64,000 bases of DNA. Origin: Allolobophora icterica. Its lineage: Eukaryota > Annelida > Clitellata > Crassiclitellata > Lumbricidae. The stretch is from contig OY744605.1 of the NCBI GenBank assembly GCA_963556255.1, positions 11,395,379 to 11,459,378 of the forward strand, in the 5' to 3' direction. The notes beneath the pieces were generated by a model. The model was not told the DNA's origin and made no database searches. It saw only the letters and a program-made list of their open reading frames with translations. Made by a program: the position numbers and the translations under genes. This document shows positions 1 through 12,115 of the stretch, in pieces (position 1 is the stretch's first letter; each line of letters begins with the position of its first letter).

Positions 1-76
1 GGTAAAACTACTTCTACCTTACTTGCTTATGTATTTGGATCCCATTTGCTATGAATGTATGTTGTTTAATCCCCAG

Positions 77-1681
77 GGAGAACTTTGGTTACGTCAGTCC
101 CAACTGGCGCGATTTGCCTTCGAACGATCCGAAATATGTGCGGAAGAGGACGGCACAAGTCCAGATAACATTGCAGTGCGGTTAGTTCACATTAACTCTT
201 CGTTATTCCATTGAGTCTGCGGTTGATATGATCCATTATAACATACGTATTTACTTTGCTTGCCTTAAGTCACATCTGTTAGATTAGTGAGATAGCTTTG
301 TGTGTAGGAATCTCAGAGATTGTTGACAGCCATTATGCAATTGATGTTGCATACATACTGGTCGCAGGTTTGTACATGTGTACTTACATAGATACTAATA
401 AGTCATGATATTTACTAATACTATTTAGTGCTAATAATAAAGCATTGAACTGAAGCTAACGTTAATACATGTATGTATGTTAGTACATTATCTGAACATT
501 TCTTTAGCACTTTTTGAAGATCTCTCAAAACTAACATGACACTGAATTGCTTGTGCTAAGCTAATCTGTAGTGAAAGTATCTTCTGAGCTAAATGCCACT
601 CATCAATTTCAAGAGTTGCATAGGTTCACTGTTCTTAGATGATTGGTACATCAGCAGAAAAGTTAACTTTAAATTATAGGCTCTCATTTGACCCTAAACT
701 GGTTGAACCTTTCTTTATAATTTTTAAAGATCTGTGCCTGAAGTGGCGGATTATACCATTCTCTGCAAACAACATCGGCAAGGTGTTTCCGGATGACTGG
801 GTTTGTTCCATGAACCCTGACCCATCACATAACAGGTGAGCAAATGGCTGACCTGGAAGGTGAGCAATGTCGTCTCTTCTGCAGATGTAATCGCTCACAG
901 GGTGCTATGCAGAAATTTTCACTAGGGATTTAGCAAGCAACGTATTTTTTACCTTTCTAGGTCCCAGTTTTATAACCGCTTTCCTTCTTTCATTATCATG
1001 AAATGAGAAGATCAGATGATGGGAAACAGGACTGGCTAGCTGCCCTTGTATGTCAACCACTTTCTGCTATCTACTTACTTTCAACCACTTGGCTCCTTAC
1101 GTTCTTCCCCGCAGTCTGAAATCTTAGAATATATGGGCCTTTTGGTTAAGCATCGACTGTCTTGGAGTCTCATGCATTCCATGTTGCAGTCACCAGGGAA
1201 TGAAATCATCTACCAATATCTGTTTGATGCTTGAGCTCTATCTCTTGCTTTAAGAAATGCTTAAAAACTATTTCTCATTGGCCTTCAAACATCTGGATAT
1301 CTAACTTCTCTTCACCTGGCAACTGGGCCTTAGATTCACATTCTGTATGACTGTGCGATATGTGTTAGATATGTTTGTAATGATAATAATAATGTTGATA
1401 ACACTTCATGCCCATGGGGTCTGTAATCATTTGATTGAACTTTAGTAAGCATAAGCGACTGCTTTTGGTTTAGCTTAAGAAACTGCTCTTATGGATGCAG
1501 TTGTACCAGTATATATGTACATATCACACAACATGACTATTGAGATGTTTGTATGTGTTGTTTGGGGTTGTAACCGGATGACAATAGGTGTTCTTCTGCG
1601 GAGGAGAAGCTGAACTTACCCGAGGGTGTGCTCAAGAAGATCAGTAAATCGAAAGAACAAAAAGAAAAAGACTTGCAGCAG
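77..1681 (+). CDS. MORC2: MORC2 exons encoding the CW-type zinc finger
   Basis: Three exons (77-180, 730-835, 1588-1681) encode the CW domain. The first cysteine is the last full codon of exon 1 (TGC). Then follow DLCLKWR, a spacer, [15 protein letters not shown], and the fourth cysteine, which opens the third exon. The four zinc ligands (C-x2-C ... C ... C) and both signature tryptophans are present. CW domains generally read methylated H3K4, though binding differs between MORC proteins. Exon 1 starts with one base of a split codon, so coding continues upstream of the window. The third exon runs into a Lys/Glu/Gln-rich coiled coil that continues in the 39-nt exon 2649-2687 ([13 protein letters not shown]). 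Confidence 0.93.
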
Positions 1682-4600
1682 GTTGGCAAACTTCTTTTGT
1701 TATGGTTTTTAGTAAGAATTTAAATTTAGGAGCTTCTGTTTTGATGGCTCTCCAGATTGCGTGCTTCCTCTGCTTCCAAGAATTGATGGGGATGCGGATT
1801 TGTTCAGAAGTCTGTCAGTGTTAAATGGCCTTGTTTCAGCACCTTTGAGAGCTTCTTCAAAGGCACTTTGCAAATGTGTAGATGCACAAACACACACACA
1901 CACACACGGTATGGCGCCACTGTCGATCTGAGAATTAAGGTGCATCTGTTCAGATCCTTTAGTTCATAGCGCTTTTGAGGGTTTCCTAAAATGCTCCCAC
2001 TGAAAGTCCATAAACAAAAACACGCACGCGCACATACCTGCGGTAATAATTAATCATAGATCTTACTGAGCTGAACAAAAACAGTGCATGAAGGATGCTT
2101 TCAAACTTCCTACACAGTAACAGTGTTAGAAATGCTTCATGGCTTGAGTTTGCATTGTCCAACTTAGAAGCAGGAGAGTGCCTGACCGATCAACTATCGT
2201 ATTGCACTAATTTTGATTCATCAGACCTTGATGTTAAGAACTTTCCAGTCTCACAAAAAGTCCTTTGTGTACCAAAGCCATGGTGTTGCACGTGCCTTTG
2301 TAGGTTAATTTACTTGGACGAATGACACTTCCCATTTTCGTTTGCCACTTATGCAGAGAATATGTTCAAGAAATGGTGTTGAATTTGAATGCATTTAACC
2401 CAGAAGTGAAATGGTAACAAATTTCCACTTGACCGCCAGTGGTTCAAGTTTTACATTGGTATTACGTTATGTTTCTATGGAGATTAAATTATGGTGTATG
2501 TATGTGTTTATCAGATCATTTATATAGCACCGTCAAAGAACCCCTCAAAGTCTCTCTTGGCCACAATAAGTCATTAGATGTATATTTTGTGTCACGAACT
2601 CTTTTGTTTTATTTGATGCTAAGTGTAAGTTTTAAAATGTGATTTTAGGAAATCAAGAAGAAGCAAGTTCTGTTGGAAAAGTTGCAGGTATTATCTTCTT
2701 CCTGTGGAGCGGTCAGATGTCTGTGATCTTCTAAATTAGGACTGATCACTGGAAAATAACAGACAGGCGAAAATTAAATAGCAATTGGAAATTAACTGAC
2801 CTTTCAAAACTTAACTGACCATTCGCTGTGGTCGGTCAAGACTTTCTGGAATAAGTTGTGTAGCATCTTGCAACATGAGCTCATTTGTCTTTCTCTACCT
2901 GTATTTTGTAAGCTTATGAAACCATTTTGTTCGATCCTGGTTTTCCGTAGATAGGTCTAGAGCGCCTTGGGTGAGTCTCTCTTGAAGAGGAGCTATATAA
3001 ATAAGTGATTACAATTATAATTAAACTTACAATTTGAATGCTGTAGAAGAACAAGACAGTGTCTTCGTCTCGAATATTGCACGAGTCGTCATCGTCTCCG
3101 CATTCGTCATCATCTGAGGCAGAAACTGAGCACCAGCATCCGTCGCGACATCCCAACACCCGTCAGTTCACGACGAGGTCTCAGCATCACACATCATCTC
3201 AAGTAAGTTGATTCTATTTATTTTTTTATTCGACTTATTACTCGCTCAAGGTCAGTAAAACTGAATCAGAGGCACAGCCTGAGTGCACTGCACGAACAGT
3301 TTATTTAAGGTCGTTGTGCGGAGTCTGCTCAGCAGTTAAGAACCATCAGTCGTTGGATTGTAGACCGAGTACTCTGCTGAATAGGACTTGGTGCTGAACT
3401 TTGCATCTGTTTAACTGGATTTACTGGATTTTGTAACAGATCATCTGTCAAACGTTGGGAAGTCCATCTTCCAAATGTTAACATCCTTAAAATTTTTCCT
3501 GGACTCAAACATAACATGTAAAGATTAATTTATTATATAGAGATTAATGTGATATGTAGAGATTACAATTCTCATCATGCAGATATTAAGGTAACATATG
3601 GAGATTAATGCAATATGTGGAAATTAATGTAATATGTAGAAAGTACTGTATTATGTGGCAATAGGACTGTAGTATGTAGAGATTATTGTAATATGCAGAG
3701 ATTAATGTAATATGTAGAGACATGTGTATGCTACTATGCTTGCAGCAATTGGAGTTTTGCTGGCTGGTGTAAAAGGTTCACTTTATTTAGTACAAAAACG
3801 GCATTTGCATTCCTGAGGTCATAAGAAGTCATCAGATTTCTATAGAGTATTAGTTGACAGTTTCTTAGTAACCTGTGTCATTCTGTATTGCCTCTGGCTG
3901 AGTAGGTGCCAGCAGCAAGGCGAGAAAAACTGAAAAGACAAAGTGCAAAGCAGAGGGGCAGGTATGAGGAGGAGGATGAAGAGAGCTCAGACGATTCCAG
4001 ATCATCCTCAGAGGAACCAGTGATCAAGAAGAAGGTTGTGGTAAGCAGATTTGTTGAGTTTCAAGTTACATCCATGAAGTGGCACAATATTCTAATGCTG
4101 GCAATATTTCTTCTGCTAGTTCGCTTCTGAAGTAGTTCTTGCATAGAACTAATTGTATCAGGGAAACTTTTGAGGTAACTGCCTGATGAGTTTATAAATT
4201 GGAGGCTAAACTGTGATTGATTAAGAATCAACCGACTAAAATAATTAACAGTCTGTCAGCTGTGATATTTAAATAACAATAAAATACAATATCGGATTTT
4301 TCTAACCATTTTGATTAACTCTGAGTTAAGATTTATGTTGTATTGTATTTGTCTGTTTATTTTAATAGCTCTTTCAGAACTTGCAGGGTGCTCGATAGTG
4401 TATTGGTTAGCTTGCTGGACTGCCAGACAAGAGGTTTGGGGTTCAAATTTGGTTCAAGATTTCTTCTCCACATGAACCCTTTAGCCGACTCAGCTATAAT
4501 GAGTACACTGACCATGCACTGTCCGTGGGGAGATGAGACGGTGAGGGAGAGGACTGGCCACCCGCTTTCATGTGCTGAGGCTAAGAAAATGAAGTTGTTA

Positions 4601-7600
4601 ACTCTTCATACCCATGGCTGCCTCAGGGCTAGCTTAAGGGACTCCTCTTTTTTAATTGTGGTGTTCATTTTTCAGTCAAAATCTCATGGTATGATGAAGC
4701 GATCGTCTGCTCCAATAGTTCAGCGTATGTCATCGCAAAAGACCATGTCATCACCAGCGCAGAGGAATGTGCAGAAGACTGTTGTGCAGTCACCAGCATC
4801 ACTGCGTCCTTCTGGGAAACCTAAATACGAGGTAGAACTTTCAAAATGGGAAATACTACAACATTGCTAGAGGTCTTCAAGCATGACGGTTTTGATTTTC
4901 GGCTTACCTTTCTCAGATTGCTGCTTACCTTTTTCAGATTGCTGCCTACCTGTTTCAGATTGCTGCTTACCTTTTTCAGACTTCTTATCCACCATAGGCT
5001 ACTTCTCTGTCTCAGTGGACTGGTCTTCTTGTTAATGACTTGATTACAACCTGTTTTTGGAGAGCCATAAGTGATGCCTTTTGCCTTAGATGTGGTAGAA
5101 GTTACTAATTACACTGGAGTCTGGTTTTGACGGTAGCTATGAATTAAGCTGTTAGTCCTGCATCCAGAGAAAAGGTAGAAAATGAGTGTGCTAAGTCCCA
5201 CTACGGGATGCATTAGAGCTATAGTTCTTACTTGTAGTCATGTGTTTCAGGTGGCTAAGGAAGAAAGGTCTTTCAACAAAGCAAAGAAGAAAGTGGAAGA
5301 TGTGGAAGAAGACGAAGACGAAAAGGAAGAGGCACAGGAAGAAATGGAAACAGAGGAACGGAAGGCTGATGAACCTGATGATGGAAGCACAAAGATCGAA
5401 TCCGGTATTTATGATCAAGTATAGTATTTAAGTATTTAAGGTCAGATCCAGTATTTAAGATCAAATCCAGTATCTAAGATCAAATCCAGTATTTAAGGTC
5501 ACATCCAGTATTTAAGGTCAATATAGTATTTAAGGTGAGATCCATATTTATGTTTGAATCAAGTATTAAGTTTGAATCGGGTAATTAAGAATTAATCTGG
5601 TATTTAAGATTGAATCCAGTATATAAGACTGAATCGTTTTTAAGATAGAGCAGAATAGTTCAGATCAAATGGAGCATGTGGAGTAGAATATCCGGTGTAT
5701 ATTCAAGGTCATCCAGTGTAGGAGTGTATGTATATTCAAGGTCATATCCAGTAAAGGATTGATTAGATATTTTAGAACAGTAAGCCTGTCTGACTTGCTT
5801 TACAGCGAGTTATCCATTTCACGTTGTACTCCAGAATTTGACCCCAACATGCATAAAAGGTTTTGCCCCAGAGTTTCACCCCAACAGGCATAAAAGGTTT
5901 TGCCCCAGAATTTGACCCCAGCATGCATAAAAGGCTTTGCCCCAGAATTTCACCCCAACACGCATAAAAGGTTTTGCCCCAGAATTTGACCCCAACATGC
6001 ATAAAAGAAAGTATTAGCTGCATGAGGGAGTTATGGTTAGTGACAGCTTACTGCCCAACTGTAATGTAACTTAATGGTTAATTGATGCAGAGTCGCTGAA
6101 GAAACTTGATTCCCTTGATGTTTGAAGTTTATGATGTTTTCATATGATTTAAAAGAAATGGAGAACTTTGTGATTGCATTGACAGGTGAAATGGGAACCA
6201 AGGTTAAAGCGTTTGTGCTGAATAAGTGGTGAGTTTTGGGGGAATAAATTCTCTGCTAAAATATCTGCTTCAGTCACATATTTACATTGTGGGTACCTTA
6301 TAACTTAGCCTCTTACTGTTTAGCCTTGTTTTAACCTAGCCTTATTTTAACATAGCCTTATATTAACATGACCTTATTTTGACGTAGCCTTATTTTAACA
6401 TAGCCTAAAACTTTAACATAACTTTATTGTAACATAGCCTTAAGTTAACATGGCCTTGTTGTAACACTGTATCTGTTGTGGCCCCAGTGGGAGCATTAAA
6501 ACAATTTTCCAGTACTGGTAATCAGGTTTGAGACTCATGAAGTGGAAATTTTACTAATTATTATTATTAATTAGTAACTGCTATCATGCCAGTGCCTAAT
6601 GCACAAGGCATCAACTGATGGCACTCCAAAACCAAGCCTTAACTTCAGTGCACCAAACCAAGCAAATTTCCCTCAGCAGAATTCTGCTCGTAGGGGTCAT
6701 CCATTAATGACTTTTGCGGAGATGATGTATGAAAGGGTGACCAAAATAAGGCAAGTGCAACAAGGGGAGGGAGGGTTGTACATAACGGGGACGTCAAGCA
6801 TCTGAATCCGATGCAAGTATACAGTTATTTTATTGCAACCTGTGCCTTAAACTTCTTCAGTTATACAGCAGACAATCTGTATTGTGTTGGACCTAATGAG
6901 AGGGGTGTTGTGGTGGTTTTCCATATGTGTTAAGTATACTGCTTGTTTGTTGTAGGGTGACTGGGGAAATTGTTGCGGTCAGTCATTCGAGGGAGAGGTG
7001 GAGGGTTAAACTAGAAAACTCGACTCAGGATACTGTTTGCAGATGGTGAGTTATTTTGTTCTCTTGGTTGGTTCAGCTTGCTTGAATTGAATGCTTCAGG
7101 ACAACCAGTCGATCAGTCAGGATAAATGACAGCACTCGTGTTATCTGTGTTTATGAGATGTCTGTACACCAAAATGCGATTAGCTATTGGTTAATAAAGA
7201 ATATACTTACTGACTTACTTACTTATCCTTCTGAGAAAGTACTCAGTTGTTTTATCAAGTGAAAACTGTTGTTACTAATGGATTTGCAAATATACTTGCA
7301 GGTATGACAAGACGAGTAGAGACATCAAAGTTCTTAAGGTTGGCATCTATTACAATTGATTCTCTTTCAGTTACACCAGAGACTCGTTTTAGCAATATCT
7401 TTGAGCCAGGAATCTCCTTGTAGAGCAGGTTGTGTTTAAATAAGGTCTTTGTACAGCTGAATTTGGGATCTATGTCACTGACCATGTTATATCAGGGTTT
7501 GTGTTTAAATAAGTAGCATTGTGAGGAGTCTCGGGTGTATTTGATAACAGAAAGCTGGTGTTATGATACGCTTAAGATCATTTTGTTTTACCGTGGTTTC

Positions 7601-10600
7601 ATTGTGTTAGGTTGATGAATCTCTCTTGAAGTGGTGCTATATAAATTTTGCAATTACCATTACCAAGTGACAGTTGCTAAATTAGTGCATTGTATAATAT
7701 ACGTTTAAAGTTGGTTTTTGATGCAGTCCATTATTCACCAGCTTCAAAGATTTCCCTTCTGGATTGTGATTGCATTTGCCTATCAACTCTACCTCTGGGG
7801 TAGGAATCCAAGCACATCAGATGAAACTGACTGAGGCGCGGTTAGTCAATCGCCAGTCACTCCCCATCCATGTCCAATACCGTTACAGTTAGATATCCGG
7901 ATGTTTGAAAGCCTTTCCTTTGCTGTAAACTTGTACCTTTGCAGACTTTTGTGCACTGAAGATTTTTCCGCTATGTTCTGGGTGCTTTCTCCTCCAACAT
8001 GATTTACCTGTGAATTCTTTAGCCAAACAAGGACGACAGCGACCAAGTGGAGTTGACGAAGGAATCAACGGAGACCAGAGCCCGGAATGAAGCGGAAGAG
8101 GAGGAAGCGGAGGTAGTGGAAGAGTCTGCTGGTGGTCTTCACTCCCCATCCATGTCCAATACCGTTACGTCGCAGGATATGACAGAAATACCAACATCGT
8201 CCACCATTGCGTCGTCAAGTGCAGCCGTGCTCCAGGCGAACGAGGAAATAGCGAATGGATATAGGTAAGACTGGTTTACCTGTGAGATGATTTGCATTGC
8301 ATTGTTTTATATCGTATCGTGTTTTTTCAATGAAATTGTACTATTTTCTATCATATTGTATTGTGTTGTATTTGATCAATTTTATGCTGACTTGTTTTTG
8401 ATCATATCTTACTGTGTTGATATCAGTCATACTAAACTGTTTTTTTTTTTATCAAACTGTGCTTTGTTGTTTTCAATCGTATTGTAGTTTTCAATCATAC
8501 TGTTTATTGCTTTCGATCATATTGTATTCTCTTGTTTCAATTGCATTCTATTCTGTTGTTTTTGATCATATTGTCCTGTGTTATCGATTATATTTTGTGT
8601 TGTTTTCGATCATATTGTATTGCTTGTTTCATTGCCTGGCAATGTTCTGACCTATGAATGACCAAACGCAGTGTCTCACCTGTACATACCAATAAATCAG
8701 TGAGATAGTCCTATGTACTGTTGGTCTGTGTTTTTCAGGACGTGCCTGCGTTACTTTCTTCCTCCGCAGTGGGTGATGGATAAGGATGCGGTCTCTGTTC
8801 TTGGCATCCAGGAGTTGGCCGCATTTCCTCTCGACGATTTCTTTGATCATTACGAGAAAGGATTACGCAAGGTAGGATCTTTACACCTACAATGACGGCA
8901 CAAGGTAACTGTATTTGTCATGAAAAATTTGATTAGCACCTCTTGTGGAGAACCTGTTAAATGTGGAATGACTTTTTTTGTAAGCAGCCATACAAGATAA
9001 CTCTGTTAATATAATTATATACGTGTTCATTCACAAGCTCACTGACAAACCGCAGTAAATTACATTGAAACATGATGGCACAATTATCAAGTTCTTATTG
9101 AACACACGTCTTGGCAGGCTGTTCAGCGCCTTTTGGGGCTCATTTACTGCTACCCTCTAGGGAGTGGAAGGCTGAGTCGACCTATAGGGAGCTTACGGGT
9201 ATTGAACTTCGTCTTTTAAGGTCTTATGTTCTTCATGCAAGAGTATTACCGTTCATCCATGTTTATAATGGGAAATTTGTCTGGTGCTTCTATCACAGAA
9301 CCTTTCATGTTGGTGCTAGCCTACCATGAAAGTAGTATCGTGAGGGAGCGGTATGTCTTCAGTAAGCCAACAGCATTCAGCAGATAGATGTTGTAATTTT
9401 GTAATTGTAATCGAACATTTATAAAAGCGCCACTGAACAATTCAGAGGCACTTCTGACCCAAGTAAGTGCTGTCACTAACAGATAAAATGGACTGCAGGC
9501 GTTTCTTGAAGCTCAAGCCGCAATTCCAAGCTAAAGGGGCCAACACAGGCAAAACTTGCAGATATGGTCTTGAATTTTGATATGTGGTCTTGCATTTGGA
9601 CGGGGCTTAGTGATGAGGTAGTGGTTAGTCAGTGTTACGAATTCTTCCTGAGAAATCGTCCCTATGGAATCGTTGTTGTGACCCCAGATGGCATATGACA
9701 CAGAGGCAGAAGGCAGACACAGGAGAAGTTATGATGTTAACATGTCTGATTGTTTCTGCTTTTAGTTGGTGAGCAGCTTCCAGCAAGAAGCGCAGAACAA
9801 GCAGCAAGAAGCAGAACAGGCTGTCGGAAAGCTGTCAACAGTTCGGAAGATGATTGCAAAACTGTTAAAGACAATCAACGAGGTTTTTCACTGTCTTTTG
9901 AGTAAACTAAATTAGATGCTAATGCTCTGCGTCCATTATGCAGTGAAAGTTACATGATTCAGAATTCCATGACCTCTTGAATCTCAATTTCTGTGTAATG
10001 CATTATTTTTGTCAAGAGACAATGTCCAATTTTGGTGTTTATGTTCTATGTATTTCATTTAATTTAATTATTAGTTTGAAATTGTGCAAGTCCATGCATC
10101 CTTATGTCCTTTGACAGTTTCTTTTCTAATCAGCTCAGAGTCTTAGTCCTTCATGCACAATTATTTAGCACCATCAACTGATGGTTTTTGTTGTAAGATA
10201 TTTATTTATTTAGCACAGTCAACTGATGATTTTTGTTGTAATATGTTGGTGCTGTATAAACAGTAGTAAATAAATAAATAAAATTGGTTTGATTGAGGTG
10301 TTGGTGAGTGCTTGAGTTTGTAGTTTTTGCCACTATATTGGCTGTCTGTGTCCAGACCAAAACGGGCCATCATTAAGAGGCTTTTAAATGAACAGACCAT
10401 TAGAATATGCAGTGTTGTATGACAGTCTAAGAGTAAGCATAGTGGATGGTCATGAGTTTAAATCCCCACCTGGGGCAGAAGGATATTGCAAGATTCCTAC
10501 TGCACTGGCGGTCCTGGTGTGGAGATCAGGGAGAGAGGAAGGGGATTGGCCACCCCCCCCCCCACATATGTCAAGGCTAAGAAAACTGAAGTCACTGACA

Positions 10601-11074
10601 CATATGCCCATGGCTGCTGCATGGAATTAGCTATTATTATTTTTGTTTTTAGTTTGTTGTTATTAAAAATTAATCTGACCCCACACACTCAATTCACTGC
10701 TTCCTATTTCTCTCAACCTAGACAGCCAGCCATTGACAGCTTCTCTTGTCTCCTCTAATCTTCTGGCCTCCTCCTCTTCATTCTCTATCTCTGGTGGACA
10801 ACTCTGACTTGAGTTGTGGCTCACAAATAAGCTTGCGACCTCTGCTTAGCTTTTAAATAGCACTTTAGAAGTTTTTTAGTTAGCAGTTATGATTACCATG
10901 GTAATATTGAACTTCTTAGATGTGCTGAGTTGTGTCGTGATCTGAACGTACATGCTTTATTTGGGTTTGTAGGAATTTGAAATCGATTCAGAGAGCGATT
11001 CTGACCAGGTTGATGAACTTCTGGCTCTCTGCTTGCGGCAGGCTCTTGCTCATGCACGGAATGAGACAGGCTGA
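77..11074 (+). CDS. MORC2: MORC2-like chromatin ATPase, 3' portion (15 exons, 5' end outside window)
   Basis: MORC2 is a nuclear GHKL-ATPase protein used in heterochromatin silencing (with the HUSH complex in vertebrates). The ATPase part lies upstream of this window. Exons read from the sequence: 77-180, 730-835, 1588-1681, 2649-2687, 3047-3202, 3906-4040, 4676-4831, 5251-5404, 6186-6228, 6956-7045, 7302-7338, 8023-8264, 8739-8871, 9766-9882, 10973-11074. All have AG/GT borders and phases that join without a stop, giving about 569 codons. Domain order is CW zinc finger, K-rich coiled coil, Ser-rich and acidic linkers, chromo-like fold, LRYFLPP block, C-terminal coiled coil, stop. That order and length match the C-terminal half of MORC2. 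A MORC1/3/4 identity is less likely because of the C-terminal block. Introns hold SINEs and minisatellites. Confidence 0.92.
3047..5404 (+). CDS. MORC2: MORC2 linker exons (Ser-rich, basic and acidic)
   Basis: Four exons (3047-3202, 3906-4040, 4676-4831, 5251-5404) encode low-complexity linker. In order they are a Ser/His-rich stretch, a basic then acidic/serine stretch, a Ser/Gln/Lys stretch, and a very acidic Glu/Asp stretch. The first three are exactly divisible by three and phase 0; the fourth ends in phase 1. Such disordered linkers lie between the CW and chromo-like domains in MORC2. Little conserved sequence is expected, so the calls rest on splice sites and phase. Confidence 0.82.
4387..4656 (+). 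repeat. tRNA-derived SINE, family A, in MORC2 intron
   Basis: A polymerase III A-box-like stretch (TAGTGTATTGGTTAGC) and a B-box-like GGGGTTCAAATTTGG are followed by a body with ACTGACCATGCACTG, GAGGCTAAGAAAATGAA and CATACCCATGGCTGC. The same body recurs at 10404-10628, 22715-23005 (inverted), 33490-33775 and 45565-45780, so it is an interspersed family. It ends about 20 bp before the acceptor of MORC2 exon 4676-4831. Confidence 0.8.
4905..4981 (+). repeat. 21-bp tandem repeat
   Basis: Four copies of a 21-bp pyrimidine-rich unit built on GATTGCTGCTTACCTTTTTCA. Each copy carries a TTTCAG acceptor-like motif. It lies in a MORC2 intron. Confidence 0.75.
5410..5780 (+). repeat. degenerate minisatellite (unit near TCCAGTATTTAAGGTCA)
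   Basis: About 17-20 bp units with drift fill the intron directly after the acidic exon 5251-5404. No coding signal was seen in it. Confidence 0.75.
5818..6010 (+). repeat. 37-bp minisatellite, about 5 copies
   Basis: Tandem units contain TTTTGCCCCAGAATTTGACC and CCCAACATGCATAAAAGG with period 37. The repetitive open frame on the minus strand is a by-product. Confidence 0.85.
6186..7338 (+). CDS. MORC2: MORC2 exons encoding the chromo-like domain
   Basis: Three small exons (6186-6228, 6956-7045, 7302-7338) join in phase. They give a compact beta-rich module: [25 protein letters not shown], then [13 protein letters not shown]. The aromatic/charged pattern is that of the chromo/Tudor-like fold present in MORC2. 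Two tryptophan codons are split across the introns (TG|G both times), which fixes the junctions. Confidence 0.85.
6300..6478 (+). repeat. minisatellite (unit near CCTTATTTTAACATAG)
   Basis: A run of 16-19 bp AT-rich units in the MORC2 intron, just after the 43-nt exon 6186-6228. Confidence 0.7.
7600..7670 (+). repeat. LINE 3'-tail fragment (ATTACC-type)
   Basis: CTCTTGAAGTGGTGCTATAT then AAATTTTGCAATTACCATTACC. A related tail occurs at 39900-39955 (CTCTTGAAATGGTG), and a similar one at 2965-3020. This is the 3' end of an L2/CR1-type non-LTR element with a short microsatellite tail. Confidence 0.6.
7830..7912 (-). repeat. LINE relic carrying a 29-nt copy of exon sequence
   Basis: The flanks match the LINE relic at 51210-51275 (AGTTAGATATCC.GATGTTTGAAAGCC). 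Positions 7858-7886 instead match MORC2 exon positions 8140-8168 exactly. Confidence 0.65.
8023..8264 (+). CDS. MORC2: MORC2 acidic linker exon
   Basis: This 242-nt exon encodes a Glu-rich then Ser/Thr-rich linker and ends in phase 2 (..GYR split AG|G). It contains the 29-nt segment 8140-8168 that is also found, identical, in the preceding intron at 7858-7886. Confidence 0.85.
8285..8640 (+). repeat. degenerate 22-26 bp repeat tract
   Basis: Recurrent TTTTCGATCATATTGTATTG-like units fill the MORC2 intron after exon 8023-8264. T-rich open frames here are artefacts of the repeat. Confidence 0.65.
8739..11074 (+). CDS. MORC2: MORC2 C-terminal exons and stop
   Basis: Three exons (8739-8871, 9766-9882, 10973-11074) encode the C terminus. 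First comes the conserved block [11 protein letters not shown]...[14 protein letters not shown], then a Gln/Glu/Lys coiled coil ([18 protein letters not shown]...), then an acidic tail [19 protein letters not shown] ending in TGA at 11072-11074. The order matches vertebrate MORC2, where this coiled coil mediates dimerisation. I saw no clear AATAAA just downstream. Confidence 0.9.
9040..9330 (-). repeat. SINE, family C (degenerate)
   Basis: Shares ACATTGAAACATGATGGCAC, the CACACGTCTTGGCAGGCTGT-like part, and a GGTATTGAAC B-box region with the clearer copy at 56760-56975. Inverted relative to the plus strand. Confidence 0.5.
9395..9620 (-). repeat. LINE 3' end, inverted (ATTACA-type tail)
   Basis: Read on the minus strand it ends in a short [15 protein letters not shown] frame, then GGCGCTTTTATAAATGTTCG and ATTACAATTAC. 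It matches the copy at 34565-34690. It is a relic of an L2/CR1-like retrotransposon. Confidence 0.65.
10165..10290 (+). repeat. short interspersed repeat fragment (ATCAACTGATGG type)
   Basis: Two adjacent partial copies of TTTAGCACMRTCAACTGATG. The motif recurs with ATCAATYGATGGTGCTGA at 6592, 36705, 39835, 41265, 45845 and 55890, so it belongs to the family B SINE body. Confidence 0.5.
10404..10628 (+). repeat. SINE, family A, in last MORC2 intron
   Basis: Degenerate tRNA head (GAGTTTAAATCCCC at the B-box position). The body then has GGGAGAGAGGAAGGGGATTGG, GGCTAAGAAAACTGAAGTCA and CATATGCCCATGGCTGC, as in the copy at 4387. Confidence 0.72.
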
Positions 11075-11574
11075 GTTCTCGGTGCACAGCGTAACAGACT
11101 GATGTTTTTAACAGACTCGGTTGAGTGTACAGAACATTATCTGATGCATATTTGGTCTCTTGACATATTTCCCTGCATTCTGTCCCAATTTCCTTCGTAG
11201 CCTTTACTTGATTTACATATTCATAAATTTCTACTACAATGCTAGGCTTAAAAACGAAACCTTAAGTGCAGAATACTGTACTAAAACTATAGTATATTTA
11301 CATATTTGGTCTCACAGTGTTTCTCCTATTCTGATTTTGTTCATATCTGTATTTGATTTGCATATTCGTAATTTCAACTACAATGCTAGGCGTAAAAATG
11401 GTACCTTTGAGTGCAGATTACTGTACTAAAAATTATATTTTTTATTTGGTGTTCCATGGTTCTTCTATTCTGTTCTCTTTCATTTACTTATTTCACATTT
11501 TAATTAAAATATCATTTCAATGTGGCTTAGTAACAATCCTGAATGCATCATACTGTACTGAAAATTATCTTGTT

Positions 11575-12115
11575 CGTATTTGGTTTCATGTGTACACATT
11601 GTGTCTCCTGTGTACACATTGTGTCCTGTGTACACATTGGGTTTCCTGTGTAAACATTGTCTCTTGTGTATGCATTGGGTTTCTTGTGTAGGCCTACACA
11701 GTGTGTTACCAGTGTACACATTGGGTTTCTGTGTACGCATTGTGTTTCTGTGTATGCATTGTGTATCTTGTGTACATATTGTGTCTCTTATGTACACACT
11801 GTGTCTCCTGTGTACACATTGTGTCTCCTGTGTACACATTGTGTTTCTTGTTTACGCATTGGTTTCCTGTGTGTGCATTTGGTTTGTGTGTATGCATTGT
11901 GTCTCCCATGTACACATTGGGTTTCCTGTGTGGACTTTGTGTACACATTGGGTTTCTTGTGTACACACTGTTTTTCCTGTGTATGCATTTGGTTTCTGTA
12001 TACACATTGTGTCTCCTATGTACACATTGTCACCTGTGTACACATTGTGTTGCCCTTGTACACATTGGGTTTATTTGTGTACACTTTGGGTTTTGTGTCT
12101 GTGTACACATACCCC
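11575..12115 (+). repeat. 20-bp minisatellite (TGTGTACACATTGTGTCTCC)
   Basis: Roughly two dozen drifting copies of a unit containing the palindrome TGTACA. All three plus-strand frames and minus frames stay open as Cys/His/Val-rich repetitive peptides, which is expected of such a unit and is not evidence of a gene. Confidence 0.92.

Noticed and set aside
5191..5464. Antisense frames over the acidic MORC2 exon
   Set aside because: They shadow the GAA/GAG-rich exon on the plus strand, which has correct splice sites and phase.
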